This document shows, piece by piece, positions 24,363 through 33,674 of a stretch of 64,000 bases of DNA. The stretch spans positions 310,001 to 374,000 of the forward strand of contig JBAOHX010000002.1 of assembly GCA_037044955.1 (NCBI GenBank). The letters run 5' to 3'. This stretch comes from JAJXWB01 sp037044955 (lineage in GTDB: Bacteria; Pseudomonadota; Alphaproteobacteria; Rhizobiales; Beijerinckiaceae). The position numbers and the translations under genes are program-made. The notes below the pieces were generated by a model, which had not been told where the DNA came from, made no database searches, and saw nothing but the letters and a program-made list of their open reading frames with translations. Positions within the stretch are counted from its first letter, which is position 1. Each line of letters starts with the position of its first letter.

Positions 24363-25682
24363 ATGTCCGAAGCAGCACATCGAACCGTATATGACGCGGT
24401 TATCATTGGCGCGGGCGCCGGCGGCCTCAGCGCGGCCGCGCGACTCGTGGCGGCGCACAAGAAGGTGCTGGTCGTCGAAAGTCGGGATCGCCTAGGCGGG
24501 CGCGCCTCCAGCGAAGACATCGACGGCTTTATCGTCAACATCGGGGCGATCGCGATCGAGCGCGGAGGGGTATTCGAGGAAACCTTCGCCTTGATCGGCG
24601 CGCCTCTGGATATCCGGGAGCCGAATCCCGCGACCGTTTTCCGGATCGACCACAAGATCATCAATGTCACCAAGGGCGGCGGTTGGGGCATGTTGCTCGG
24701 CGGATTGACGAAGCAGGCGGCGAAGATCGGCGCCAAATTCGCCGACGCGCGGCAGGGAGACTTGCCCGAGGCAAAGCTGACGACCAAGCAATGGCTGTCG
24801 AAATACACCGGGAATGAGACGGTTCACGCGGTCTTCCGGAATTTGTGCGCGGCGATTTTTGCAGTGAACGCAGATGAGCTGCCCGCCAGAGCTTTTCTGA
24901 CTTACTTTGCGGTCAAGGGAGCGTTCAAGCGGTTCGGTTTCTGTCCCCGCGGCACGATCGGACTGTGGAACGATCTCGGCGACGCCATCCGCGCCAAAGG
25001 GGGCGAGATTTGGCTCAACGCAGCCGTCGAAGGCCTGCACGTTCAGAACGGCGTCGCGACAGGAATCGAAGTAGTTCGAGACGGCCGGCTCGAGCGCATC
25101 GAGGCGCGCTCGGTGATCAGCAATATCGGTCCTGCCGCGACCGTGGCCTTGACTGGTGGAGACGCGTTCGGCGCCGAATATGTCGAGGCGATGCGGAAAG
25201 GACAGAAATCGACCGCCAATATCGTGATCAATTTCGCGGCGCGGGAGCCTATCGTCGAAGCGCCCGGCCTCGTGACCTTCGGCAAGACGAGACGCCTGTG
25301 CAATCTCGGCGAGCTCACAGCGACATGCCCTGAGATGGCGCCTGCAGGATGGCGTCTCTATGTCGCCTACGCCGTGCCGATACCGGCTATCGGGGATTTC
25401 GACGAGAAAGCCGAGGTCGAAGCCGCGCTGCAGGACCTGCGCGACGAGTTTCCCGGCTTTGCGAATGCAAAGATGCTCTCGATCCGCGTCATGCGCGATG
25501 GCTGGCCCCCGCAACGGGCTTGCTCCGGGTTCGATCTGCCGCAAGAGACGCCGGTTCCCAATCTCTGGCACGTCGGCGACGCGGTGAAGGCTTACGGGGA
25601 CGGCGGAACGCAAGCCTGCGCCGAGACCGGTCGTATCGCCGCGCAGAACGCCATCGCCTGGCTCGACAAGCCTACCGCCTAG
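24363..25682 (+). CDS. FAD-dependent oxidoreductase, phytoene-desaturase-like
   Basis: A 439-residue flavoprotein. The dinucleotide-binding motif DAVIIGAGAGGLSAAARLVA is near residue 11, followed by the RDRLGGRA motif typical of the CrtI/amine-oxidase group. Near the C-terminus, NLWHVGDAVKAYGDGGTQAC is the second FAD-contact motif. Start ATG at 24363 follows AGGGAG. No carotenoid genes are nearby, so a role in catabolism of a cyclic or unsaturated acid is as likely as desaturation of a carotenoid. The gene stands alone after a pseudogene and before a hairpin. Confidence 0.72.
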   Translation: MSEAAHRTVYDAVIIGAGAGGLSAAARLVAAHKKVLVVESRDRLGGRASSEDIDGFIVNIGAIAIERGGVFEETFALIGAPLDIREPNPATVFRIDHKIINVTKGGGWGMLLGGLTKQAAKIGAKFADARQGDLPEAKLTTKQWLSKYTGNETVHAVFRNLCAAIFAVNADELPARAFLTYFAVKGAFKRFGFCPRGTIGLWNDLGDAIRAKGGEIWLNAAVEGLHVQNGVATGIEVVRDGRLERIEARSVISNIGPAATVALTGGDAFGAEYVEAMRKGQKSTANIVINFAAREPIVEAPGLVTFGKTRRLCNLGELTATCPEMAPAGWRLYVAYAVPIPAIGDFDEKAEVEAALQDLRDEFPGFANAKMLSIRVMRDGWPPQRACSGFDLPQETPVPNLWHVGDAVKAYGDGGTQACAETGRIAAQNAIAWLDKPTA

Positions 25683-25714
25683 CGACGTTTCAGGTCTCTG
25701 GCGACCCCTGCGCT

Positions 25715-25731
25715 GCCGCCGACGCGGCGGC
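25715..25731 (+). terminator. GC-rich hairpin after the FAD oxidoreductase
   Basis: GCCGCC (25715-25720) and GGCGGC (25726-25731) form a six-pair stem with a five-base loop, followed by CTTTC. The T-run is short, so termination would be modest. It lies 33 bases after the stop of the flavoprotein gene. Confidence 0.4.
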
Positions 25732-25810
25732 GCTTTCAGGAGATGACCATAGATCGGACGCGCATGCTTCGATCACGACGAAGCGTAGCAAGCGCCCAAG
25801 GGAGGAATGA

Positions 25811-27376
25811 ATGCGAATGGAGCTTACGCACGGACTGCACCGCCAATTGCGGCATAGTCCGTCGGCTGTCGCCACCGTGTCGGGCGATCGGCGCAAGACC
25901 TGGGAGCAGATCTCCAATCGCGCCGCGCGGCTCGCGAGCGCTCTCCGGTCCCTTGGCATGGGGGACAACGATCGCGTCGGTCTCCTGGCGCTCAATTCAG
26001 ATTTCTATTTCGAATATATCGTTGCGGTCTGGTGGGGCGGCGGTGCGATCAATCCGGTCAACACGCGCTGGAGTCCGGCCGAGGTCGCGTTCTCGCTCGA
26101 CGATTGCGACACGCGGGTTTTGCTGGTGGACGAGACCTTTGTCGGCTGGAGCGATGAACTGCGGTCGAAAAGCAAGTCGCTGCGGAGCATCATCTATATC
26201 GGCGAGGGCGAGGGGCCGTCGGGGACGCTGTCCTACGAAAAGCTCATTGCGGATGCGGCGCCCATCGCCGATCGCCGACGCGGCGGCGAGGAACTGGCGG
26301 GCGTGTTCTATACGGGAGGGACGACCGGTTTTCCCAAGGGCGTTATGCTCAGCCATAACGCTTTGCTTGGCAATGCTCTCGGTTGTCTGCTCGATGTGAA
26401 CTTCTCGGAAGACGAAATCGTATTGGCGGTTGCGCCCATGTTTCATCTCGCGGGCATGTGCCTCGCCATCCGCACGCTGGTGCGCGGTTGCCGACTGGTG
26501 TTCGTGGAGACCTTCGACCCCGTGAAGGTTCTCGAAACCGTCTCAATAGAACGCGTAACTTTCACCCTGCTGGTGCCGACCATGCTCCAGCGGCTGATCG
26601 ATCACCCCGGCTTCTCCGGCTACGACCTGAGTTCGATGCGCGACGTCATCTACGGCGCTTCGCCGATAAACGAGGTCTTGCTTGACCGGCTATTGAAGGG
26701 ATTGCCCGACGTCTCCTTCTACCAGGGCTACGGCATGACTGAGACCGGCGGGCCTTACACCATCCTGCCCGCTTGGTGCCACCGTTCGGCGACGGAACAG
26801 AACAGGCGCCGGCTGCGCTCGGCGGGACGTCCGGCCTGGGGCATCGAAATGCAAATCACGGACGGCGAGGGGAACGAGGTTCCAACCGGCCAGGTCGGCG
26901 AAATCGTTTCTCGCGGCGTCAGCCTGATGCAGGGCTATTGGAATCGCGAGGCGGAAACACGCGCCGCCCTAAGGGACGGATGGCTGCGTTCCGGAGACAT
27001 GGGATATGTCGACGAGGAGGGTTTCCTCTACATCGTGGATCGCCTCAAGGACATGATCGTCAGCGGTGGCGAAAACATCTACTCGGCAGAAGTTGAGAAC
27101 GTCCTATCCCGTCATCCTGCCGTCGCGAGTTGCGCCGTCATCGGCGTTCCGAGCGAGAAATGGGGCGAGCAGGTGCACGCTGTCGTCGTTCTCGTCGAGG
27201 GTGTGCAAGCCGACGCAGTGGAACTGCGCGAATTCTGCAAGCAATACATCGCAGCATACAAATGTCCGGCGAGCGTCGAATTTCGCGAAAGCCTGCCTCT
27301 TTCGGGCGCCGGGAAACTTCTGAAGCATGTTCTACGGGCCCCCTACTGGGAAGGCCACGCCAGGCGCGTGGGGTAG
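25811..27376 (+). CDS. Acyl-CoA synthetase, class I adenylate-forming
   Basis: A 521-residue AMP-forming ligase. YTGGTTGFPKGVMLSHN near residue 164, GYGMTETGGPY near 305, GWLRSGDMGYVDEEGFLY near 394 and DRLKDMIVSGGENIYSAEVE near 412 are standard motifs, and LPLSGAGKLLKHVLR near 495 carries the catalytic Lys. GGGAGG just before the ATG supports the start. It opens a run of carboxylic-acid genes and probably charges the acid that enters this pathway; substrate not inferable. Confidence 0.83.
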   Translation: MRMELTHGLHRQLRHSPSAVATVSGDRRKTWEQISNRAARLASALRSLGMGDNDRVGLLALNSDFYFEYIVAVWWGGGAINPVNTRWSPAEVAFSLDDCDTRVLLVDETFVGWSDELRSKSKSLRSIIYIGEGEGPSGTLSYEKLIADAAPIADRRRGGEELAGVFYTGGTTGFPKGVMLSHNALLGNALGCLLDVNFSEDEIVLAVAPMFHLAGMCLAIRTLVRGCRLVFVETFDPVKVLETVSIERVTFTLLVPTMLQRLIDHPGFSGYDLSSMRDVIYGASPINEVLLDRLLKGLPDVSFYQGYGMTETGGPYTILPAWCHRSATEQNRRRLRSAGRPAWGIEMQITDGEGNEVPTGQVGEIVSRGVSLMQGYWNREAETRAALRDGWLRSGDMGYVDEEGFLYIVDRLKDMIVSGGENIYSAEVENVLSRHPAVASCAVIGVPSEKWGEQVHAVVVLVEGVQADAVELREFCKQYIAAYKCPASVEFRESLPLSGAGKLLKHVLRAPYWEGHARRVG

Positions 27377-27477
27377 GGAAGCCAGGTCGTCAGACACATC
27401 TACGCGTCTCGCGAAGACGATCACAACAACGCCATAGCGCTCAAGATGTAGCTGGAATCCGCAGACAGGAGGGACCG

Positions 27478-28287
27478 CTGAACTCGACCTTGACACTGCC
27501 AAACGGCCGACGGCTCGCCTTTGCCGAGGCCGGCGCAGGAGAGCCGGTCGTGCTTGTGCACGGGTCGCCGGGCGACGGGAGGTCCTGGGTGCGCGTGATC
27601 CCGCTGCTCGCCGACCGTTTCCACGTTATGGCGGTTGATCTGCCGGGCTATGGACGCTCGGATCCATTGCCCGAACACGAGACAAACCGGACCGCCGCGA
27701 TGGGCGCGACGGTCAGCGTGCTGATCGAATCTTTCAGTGAGCCGGTCCGCCTTTGCGGTCACTCCTACGGCGGCAATGTCGCTTTACATGCCGCTATTCA
27801 TCGCCCAGCGACAGTCAAACATTTGACGTTGCTGGAGCCCGTTGCATTCAGAGCTCTGAAGCTGGCGGACGACCGGCACACGCTGGCTGCGGCAACGCAG
27901 TTCTTCAGCAGCTATACGGATCGTGTGACTGGCGGCGAGACGGATGCGGTCAGCGACATGATCGACTTTTGGTTCGGCCGCGGATCATTCTCGAAACTGC
28001 CTTCGGCCGTGCAAGCCTATCTCAAGGCTTCAGCTGCGAAAAACGGCGTGGATGTTCGGGCGTCGCTCTCAGAGACGACAACCTGCGCCGAGCTCCGAAC
28101 GCTTACTGGACCTGCAACTGTCGCGTACGGCGACGCCAGCCCCGCAACCGCGGCAGCGATCGCTCGTGCTCTGGCGCGCTTGCTGCCGAATAGCGAAACT
28201 TGCACCGTTGCGGGCGCTGCTCATGGAATGCTGGATACCCATCCGCAGGATGTGGCGGCTCTTGTCGGTGCGTTGCCCATGCGTTGA
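27478..28287 (+). CDS. Alpha/beta hydrolase
   Basis: A roughly 269-residue alpha/beta hydrolase. VVLVHGSPGDGRSWVRVIPL near residue 22 carries the HG oxyanion motif, LCGHSYGGNVALHAA near 93 the nucleophile Ser, and AGAAHGMLDTHP near 247 the catalytic His. AGGAGGG at 27466-27472 lies just before a CTG at 27478, with no ATG in reach; a TTG at 27490 is an alternative. Non-ATG start is unusual but the domain begins immediately. Function could be thioester or ester hydrolysis, or C-C cleavage as in MhpC-type enzymes. Confidence 0.72.
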   Translation: MNSTLTLPNGRRLAFAEAGAGEPVVLVHGSPGDGRSWVRVIPLLADRFHVMAVDLPGYGRSDPLPEHETNRTAAMGATVSVLIESFSEPVRLCGHSYGGNVALHAAIHRPATVKHLTLLEPVAFRALKLADDRHTLAAATQFFSSYTDRVTGGETDAVSDMIDFWFGRGSFSKLPSAVQAYLKASAAKNGVDVRASLSETTTCAELRTLTGPATVAYGDASPATAAAIARALARLLPNSETCTVAGAAHGMLDTHPQDVAALVGALPMR

Positions 28288-28408
28288 GCGCTACAGCGTT
28301 CGAGGACCGCAAATCACGCAACCACCAGCCGCGGCCGACGTTCGCTTCCGGACGACAAGATAATGTCAGACGCGTTGATGCCGGTTGGCCTCGATGACCG
28401 CTCACGAT

Positions 28409-28741
28409 TCACTTGCCTGCTTCCTGAACACTTTGCGCGAGTTCGTCGAAAGTCTTTCCTGCCTCGACATGGATTGCGTCCCGGCCAGTCGCGTTCTGGA
28501 AGCGACGGATGATGACGTCGACATAGAGCGGATCGAGTTCAACGCCGCGGCAGATGCGGCCGGTCTTCTCGCAAGCGATCTAGGTCGAGCCGGAGCCCAG
28601 GAAGGGATCGACGACGATCTCGCCGCGATCGGTGAGGTCAAGGAGAGCGTCTTCGGGCATTGCGGTCGGCTTCACCGTTGGGTGATCTTGGAAGCCACGG
28701 CGAGCGTCGGAACCGAGAGAACTGGCGCCGGGGTAGGTCCA
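28409..28741 (-). pseudogene. Tail of a DNA N6-adenine/N4-cytosine methyltransferase, with stop
   Basis: Read on the - strand, the sequence encodes WTYPGASSLGSDARRGFQDH and then PTVKPTAMPEDALLDL, motif I VDPFLGSGST, a TAG stop near 28581, IACEKTGRICRGVELDPLYV and a C-terminal helix. This is the C-terminal third of a phage- or plasmid-type methyltransferase of the ParB-methylase kind. The N-terminal catalytic DPPY part is absent. The internal stop and missing front make it dead. Confidence 0.72.
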
Positions 28742-28951
28742 AACTGTTCACTATGCGCGCCGTATGATCTGCTTTTGAGAAGTCTCTGTGCGCGTTGCGC
28801 CGATCTCGAAACCGAACTTAGCGTTCACTCGACCGTCTCGATTGGAACATTCGTCCAGGACCCGAACACCCCATCCCGGCGCGTCAGTAATCCGTGACCG
28901 TGGACCTGCGGCCAATTGCGACGGGGCGGGCGCGCTTTTACGGTGAGGCTG

Positions 28952-29203
28952 TCAGCAGCATAGCTCGATGCGCCGACACACTCGGCCGATTTTCTCACAC
29001 GCGATGAGGGTCGATTCCGATCCGCCGAACGGTTCGAGGACGAATTCCTCGCGGTGTGTGAGGTCGATCAACGCCTCCTGAAGCATTTCCGTCGGTTTGA
29101 CAGTCGGATGATCCTGAAGACCTTTCGCGCCGCTTGACAGGCTACCGACCGATCGGTAGTCTCTGCGCAATCGTCGCTTCCAATCTTGACGAGTGGCTTC
29201 CAT
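28952..29203 (-). pseudogene. Second methyltransferase tail fragment
   Basis: An 83-codon remnant, GAKGLQDHPTVKPTEMLQEA, then VLEPFGGSESTLIACEKIG, aligns to the same segment as the fragment 250 bases downstream on the - strand. Motif I has changed (DPF.GSGST to EPFGGSEST), so it is more decayed. The two copies suggest tandem duplication or two separate arrivals of the same mobile gene. Its upstream end overlaps the start of the mutase gene on the other strand. Confidence 0.68.
29142..29159. promoter_or_regulatory. 18-bp perfect palindromic operator before the mutase
   Basis: CTACCGACCGATCGGTAG consists of CTACCGA and TCGGTAG around CCGA. It lies 42 bases before the mutase ATG at 29202. Such palindromes are typical of TetR-family operators. 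The TetR gene at 34500-35144, five genes downstream in the same direction, is the natural candidate. The site falls inside the older methyltransferase remnant. Confidence 0.55.
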
Positions 29204-30777
29204 GCGAACGCGGTCAGGGATTCCGATCCAGCGATATTACTGCTCAGATATGGGCGGTGACCTGAAGCCCGGCGAGTTTCCCTTTACCCGGGGGCGGGCC
29301 GCCGGGCCCCATGCGAGCGGCAAGTGGATCCAGCGTGAGCTGTCCGGCGAGGGAGATGCGCAGCATTCAAATCGGCAAATTCATTATCTGATCGGGCACG
29401 GTCAGACGGGCATAGACGTGATCGGCGACAGTCCGACACAGGCGATGATGGACCCCGACCATCCGCTGGCGCGTATTGCTGTCGGCACTCAGGGCGTGTC
29501 GCTGTGCTGCAAGCAAGATTTCATCGAGTTGTTCCGCGGCGTTCCGTTCGAGCGCGTCTCGATTTCAAGCTCGGCGCCTCCGATCATTGCGCTGGCCGGC
29601 CTGAAGCTGGCGGCGCGCGAGGCGGGCTTTCCGGTCGACAAGTTGCGCGGATCCATTCTCCAGACCCCGCTTTACGCGGAGGACTGCTGCTATGCGATGC
29701 ACTTGCCGGTCGAATTCCGGGTGAGAATGTCGCTCGACGCGATCGCTTATTGCACGCAGGCCGCGCCGCGCTTCCACTCCTATGTCGAGGACACCTATTT
29801 CTTCAGTGAATCCGGCCTGACGCCAGTCGAAGAGATGGCGCTCGGCTTCGTAGAGATTCGCCATCTGGCGCGCAAGCTCGTCGCACGCGGCGTGCCGATC
29901 GACTCCTTCGCTCCGCGCATCGCAATTCTGGTCAATTGCGGCATGGAGTTCTTTGAGGAGATCGCCAAGATTTCGCGCCAGCCGCCGGTTGTTCGCAAAG
30001 ATGATGCGCGATGAATTCGGGGCCAAGGATCCCCGCTCCTGTTCGGTCGTCATTACCAGCCACACTTCGGGGCTCTCGCTGACGGCGCAGCAACCAGCCA
30101 ATAACATCGTACGCGGGACACTGCAGGCGTTGTCGCTGGTGTTCGCAGGGGCCCAGGCGATGGAAATTTCGGCCTTTGATGAGGCATTCCGAACGCCGAG
30201 CCGCGAAGCGCATCTGGTCGGCCTGCGCACCCAGCAGATCATCGACATCGAATCGGGAGCAGCGCGTGTCGCCGATCCGCTCGGCGGTTCGTACTTCGTG
30301 GAGGCGCTTACCGACGAAATCGAAGCGCGCGTTCGCGCGCGCATCGACGAGATCGAGAGGATGGGCGATGCGGAAGTTCTGTCACGGACAGGCTACTTCA
30401 AGGGCGTCTTTCACGATGCAATGGAGGAAAGCCAGCGCCGGCTCGACGCGGGCGAACTGCCGGTCGTCGGCGTCAACGTGCATCGTATTCCAGACGAAGA
30501 CGATACGTTGCTTCGCGAGGTGACCGAGCGAAAGATCGAGCCCTGGACGCAGCACGTGGAGCGCATCATCGCTTTCAAGCAGGCGCGCGATTGCGCGAGC
30601 GTCACTCGCGTCCTGGCCCAGGTCACGACCGCGGTTCGTGACGAGACCAACCTCGTGCCTGTGGTGACGGATGCGCTCGACGCCGGGGCGACGGCCGGTG
30701 AAGTCGCCGGCGCCATGCGTGTCGGGCTTGGCTTGCCATACGACCCGCACGGCCTGGTCGAACCTCCAGGAGCCTGA
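29202..30777 (+). pseudogene. B12-dependent acyl-CoA mutase, large subunit, frameshifted
   Basis: Methylmalonyl-CoA mutase family catalytic subunit without the cobalamin domain, about 524 residues after correction. Recognisable parts are RTRSGIPIQRYY, GEFPFTRG, LIGHGQTGIDVIGDSPTQAM, TSGLSLTAQQPANNIVRG and RVADPLGGSYFVEALT. The frame breaks near 29970: EFFEEIAK should continue FRASRRLFAKMM, one base being extra. The segment after FPFTRG (RAAGPHASGKWIQRELSGEG) lacks the YPTMY...WTMRQYAGF wording of methylmalonyl-, isobutyryl- and 2-hydroxyisobutyryl-CoA mutases, so the substrate differs. ATG at 29202 and GTG at 29193 are both possible. It pairs with the B12 subunit three bases downstream. Confidence 0.75.
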
Positions 30778-30780
30778 TCC

Positions 30781-31227
30781 ATGTCGCACGAAATCATTAC
30801 GCTTGCCGTGATGGGCATGGACCAGCACGAGAATGGCGTCGTAGCCGTCGCCCGCATGCTGCGCGAGGCCCAGATGCGGGTGAGTTATCTTGGACGATTC
30901 CAGACGCCTCGGACGATCGCCGATGCTGCGCTGCGCGAGGGCGCGCAGGTTATCGGCATAAGCTGCCACAGCTGGGAATACCTCCAACTCGTGCCGGATT
31001 TGCTTGCCGAGTTGTCGCGACGACATGCCTCCATTCCGGTGGTGATCGGCGGGTCGGTGATCACCGCCGCCGACGCCGCCAGAATGAAGGCTCTTGGAGC
31101 TGCCGAGGTCTTCACTGCCGGCGCCCGCGACACGGAGATCATCGATCAAATCCGGACTCTCGCCTCCGCCACCAGACATCCTTGGAACTCAAGGAAAGTA
31201 CCGCCACCAGAAGGAGCCAGGCAGTGA
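30781..31227 (+). CDS. B12-binding small subunit of the acyl-CoA mutase
   Basis: A 148-residue cobalamin-binding protein. MDQHENGVVAVARML near residue 13 contains the DxHxxG motif whose His ligates cobalt. GISCHSWEY near 59 and IPVVIGGSVI near 83 are the conserved Ser and GG segments that hold the nucleotide tail. It starts three bases after the large subunit and shares GTGA with the crotonase gene. Separate large and small subunits are the arrangement of 2-hydroxyisobutyryl-CoA mutase and some isobutyryl-CoA mutases. Confidence 0.88.
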   Translation: MSHEIITLAVMGMDQHENGVVAVARMLREAQMRVSYLGRFQTPRTIADAALREGAQVIGISCHSWEYLQLVPDLLAELSRRHASIPVVIGGSVITAADAARMKALGAAEVFTAGARDTEIIDQIRTLASATRHPWNSRKVPPPEGARQ

Positions 31228-32114
31228 CTTACGAAACCCTGATCTATACGACCGATGGACCGATCGCGACCATCACGCTCAACCGCCCCGATAAATTCAA
31301 CACCATTCGCCCGCCGATGTGGGACGAGATCGAGGCGGCGCTCGGGCAGGCCAATCGCGACATTGATGTGCGCGTCATCGTGCTGCAGGGCGCCGGCCAC
31401 AGTTTCTGCGCCGGCTTCGATTTTTCCGACAACTTGAAGCAGTACAATGTCGGCGGGCTCAACATGGATCCCGAAAAGTGGGATCCCGGCTACGACATGA
31501 TCTTCGCCACCAACCCGTATCTCGGACCAATACCGAAATTCATGTCGATCTGGCGCAGCTCGAAGCCGGTTATCGCCAAGGTTCAGGGTTGGTGCGTAGG
31601 CGGCGGCTCCGAGATGGCGTTGTGCGCGGATTTCGTCGTCGCCGCCGACGACGCGCGTTTCGGCACGCCTTATGCGCGCGTCTGGGGCTGCCATCTCACG
31701 GGCATGTGGATCTATCGCCTCGGGCTGACCAAGGCAAAACGCTACGCGCTGACAGGCGATTGGGTCAGCGGCAAGGAGGCTGCCGAGATCGACCTGATCA
31801 ACGAGTCGTGTCCGGCCGATCAGCTGGACGCTCGCACGCGCTACTGGGCAGAACGCATGGCCAAGATCCCGGTCACCCAGCTCGCGGCGATGAAGCTCAT
31901 CGTCAATCAGGCGTTCGACAATATGGGCCTGCAGAGCACCCAGACCCTCGGGCCGATCCTCGACGGTCTCATGCGCAATACCACTGAAGGGCGCGCCTTC
32001 GTGCGGACGGCCATGGACCACGGCGTCCAACGCGCGGTGACCGAGCGCGATGGCCCGTTCAACGACTACAGCCAGGGGCCCGCCGAGATGAAGCCTGGGC
32101 GGGGCGCGAGGTAA
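31224..32114 (+). CDS. Crotonase-family enoyl-CoA hydratase
   Basis: A 296-residue crotonase. TLNRPDKFNTIRPPMWDEIE near residue 18, GAGHSFCAGFDFSDN near 56 and VQGWCVGGGSEMALCADFV near 118 are the active-site segments. The loop between (KQYNVGGLNMDPEKWDPGYD) is longer than in classical hydratases and may shape a bulky pocket. The GTG start overlaps the stop of the B12 subunit, so its product probably acts right before or after the mutase. Confidence 0.82.
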   Translation: MTYETLIYTTDGPIATITLNRPDKFNTIRPPMWDEIEAALGQANRDIDVRVIVLQGAGHSFCAGFDFSDNLKQYNVGGLNMDPEKWDPGYDMIFATNPYLGPIPKFMSIWRSSKPVIAKVQGWCVGGGSEMALCADFVVAADDARFGTPYARVWGCHLTGMWIYRLGLTKAKRYALTGDWVSGKEAAEIDLINESCPADQLDARTRYWAERMAKIPVTQLAAMKLIVNQAFDNMGLQSTQTLGPILDGLMRNTTEGRAFVRTAMDHGVQRAVTERDGPFNDYSQGPAEMKPGRGAR

Positions 32115-32120
32115 GGCATC

Positions 32121-33674
32121 ATGGACATTCTCCAGAGCAATCTTCTTCACCGTGTGAACATTGGCGATCTGCTTGGCCGGACGGCAGCGCGCTTTCCAGA
32201 CAAGGCCGCGCTGATCGAGGGCGACCGCGTGCTGGATTACACGGCGTTGAGCGCCGGCGCAGCGCGTGCGGCGCAAGCGTTTGCGGCTTTGGGGATCTGT
32301 CACGGCGACCGCGTCGCCTTCCTGTGTCGCAACTCGGGCGCCTATGTGACGGCGCGACTGGGGTTGGCCCTGATCGGCGCCATTGCGGTGCCGATCAATG
32401 TCATGCTGCGTCAGGAGGACATCGCCGTCATTCTCGAAGATGCCCGCCCAAGCATCGTCATCGCCGACGCCGGCTTGCGTTCACTCGCAGCCGGCGCAGG
32501 CGAGAGCGTGCGTCGGTTCCAGATCGGCGGCAATGATGCCGACTGGCCGTCATTTGAGGAGCTTGTCGAGAAGGCCCCGTCCGACGAACCACAGGTGATC
32601 GTGCGGAGCGACGATATCGCGACATTGATCTACACGACGGGGACCGAGGCTGCGCCGAAAGGCGTGATGCTATCGCACCTCAACCACTTGATGGCGTTAA
32701 TCCACCTGATGGCGGATATAAATCTGTCCCGCAACGATGTCGTGCTGAACGACCTGCCGCTGTTCCACATCGCCGGCACGACTTTGTTGCTGGGGACGCT
32801 GCTCCTGGGCGGCACCGGCATTGTGTCGGCAGCTCCCGACGCGACGGAAATCCTGACGCTGACCGAACGCCACCGCGTGACGCGCTGGACTTATCCTCCG
32901 ACGTTGTTCACCGGATTGCTCGGGCATCCGCTATTTGGCAAGCCCGACCTGTCCTCGCTCAAGGCATTCACCATCTTCGGCGGGGCTGTGCCCGACAAGG
33001 CTCGCGCCGCCTGGGATGCACGCTGCCCCGGTCTGGTTTGGCACAATTATTGGGGGCAGAGCGAAGGCACGGCAGTCGGAACGACGTCTGCAGCGGATCG
33101 GCATGTTTCGGCGGCCAATGCCATCGGCCGGGTGGATTTCGGTATCGCGGTCCGCGTAGTCAACGAGGGTCGCGAGGTCGGGCCTGGCCAAGTCGGCGAG
33201 TTGCTGACCCGCGGCCCCGCGGTCATGCACGGCTACTGGAATCGGCCGGACCTGACGGACCAGACGCTCGCGGGCGGCTGGCTCCACACTGGCGATCTCG
33301 GCTATCGTGACGAGAGCGGCGAATTCTACTTCGTCGATCGCAAGAAGGACATGATCAAGACGGGTGGCGAGAATGTCAGCGCCGCCGAAGTCGAGACCGT
33401 ACTGGCAAGCCATCCGCAGGTGGCGGCGGCCGCCGTCATCGGCCTTCCCGATCTACGGTGGACCGAAGCCGTTACCGCTTGTGTCGTGCCGACGACGGGC
33501 GCGAACCCGGATCCAGAGGAACTCGTCGCATTCTGCAAGACGAGGCTCGCGGGCTTCAAGGTTCCGAAGACCGTCATCATCCGCGCCTCGTTGCCGCTTT
33601 CGCCGGCCGGAAAACTGATGAAGCGAGAACTCAAGCAGGAATTGCTGGCGACTGCCCAGCGAGCGCAGCCATGA
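32121..33674 (+). CDS. Acyl-CoA synthetase
   Basis: A 517-residue AMP-forming ligase. The P-loop is YTTGTEAAPKGVMLSHLN near residue 173, with GTE where most have GTT. NYWGQSEGTAVG near 309, GWLHTGDLGYRDESGEFY near 387, DRKKDMIKTGGENVSAAEVE near 405 and LPLSPAGKLMKRELK near 490 follow. It lies six bases after the crotonase and overlaps the SDR gene by four. With the ligase at 25811 it is the second in this island, so two acids, or one acid and its breakdown product, may be activated. Confidence 0.82.
   Translation: MDILQSNLLHRVNIGDLLGRTAARFPDKAALIEGDRVLDYTALSAGAARAAQAFAALGICHGDRVAFLCRNSGAYVTARLGLALIGAIAVPINVMLRQEDIAVILEDARPSIVIADAGLRSLAAGAGESVRRFQIGGNDADWPSFEELVEKAPSDEPQVIVRSDDIATLIYTTGTEAAPKGVMLSHLNHLMALIHLMADINLSRNDVVLNDLPLFHIAGTTLLLGTLLLGGTGIVSAAPDATEILTLTERHRVTRWTYPPTLFTGLLGHPLFGKPDLSSLKAFTIFGGAVPDKARAAWDARCPGLVWHNYWGQSEGTAVGTTSAADRHVSAANAIGRVDFGIAVRVVNEGREVGPGQVGELLTRGPAVMHGYWNRPDLTDQTLAGGWLHTGDLGYRDESGEFYFVDRKKDMIKTGGENVSAAEVETVLASHPQVAAAAVIGLPDLRWTEAVTACVVPTTGANPDPEELVAFCKTRLAGFKVPKTVIIRASLPLSPAGKLMKRELKQELLATAQRAQP

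Noticed and set aside
28385..28897. A 170-codon + strand gene
   Set aside because: The - strand here reads as a methyltransferase tail with conserved motif I, so the + frame is its shadow.
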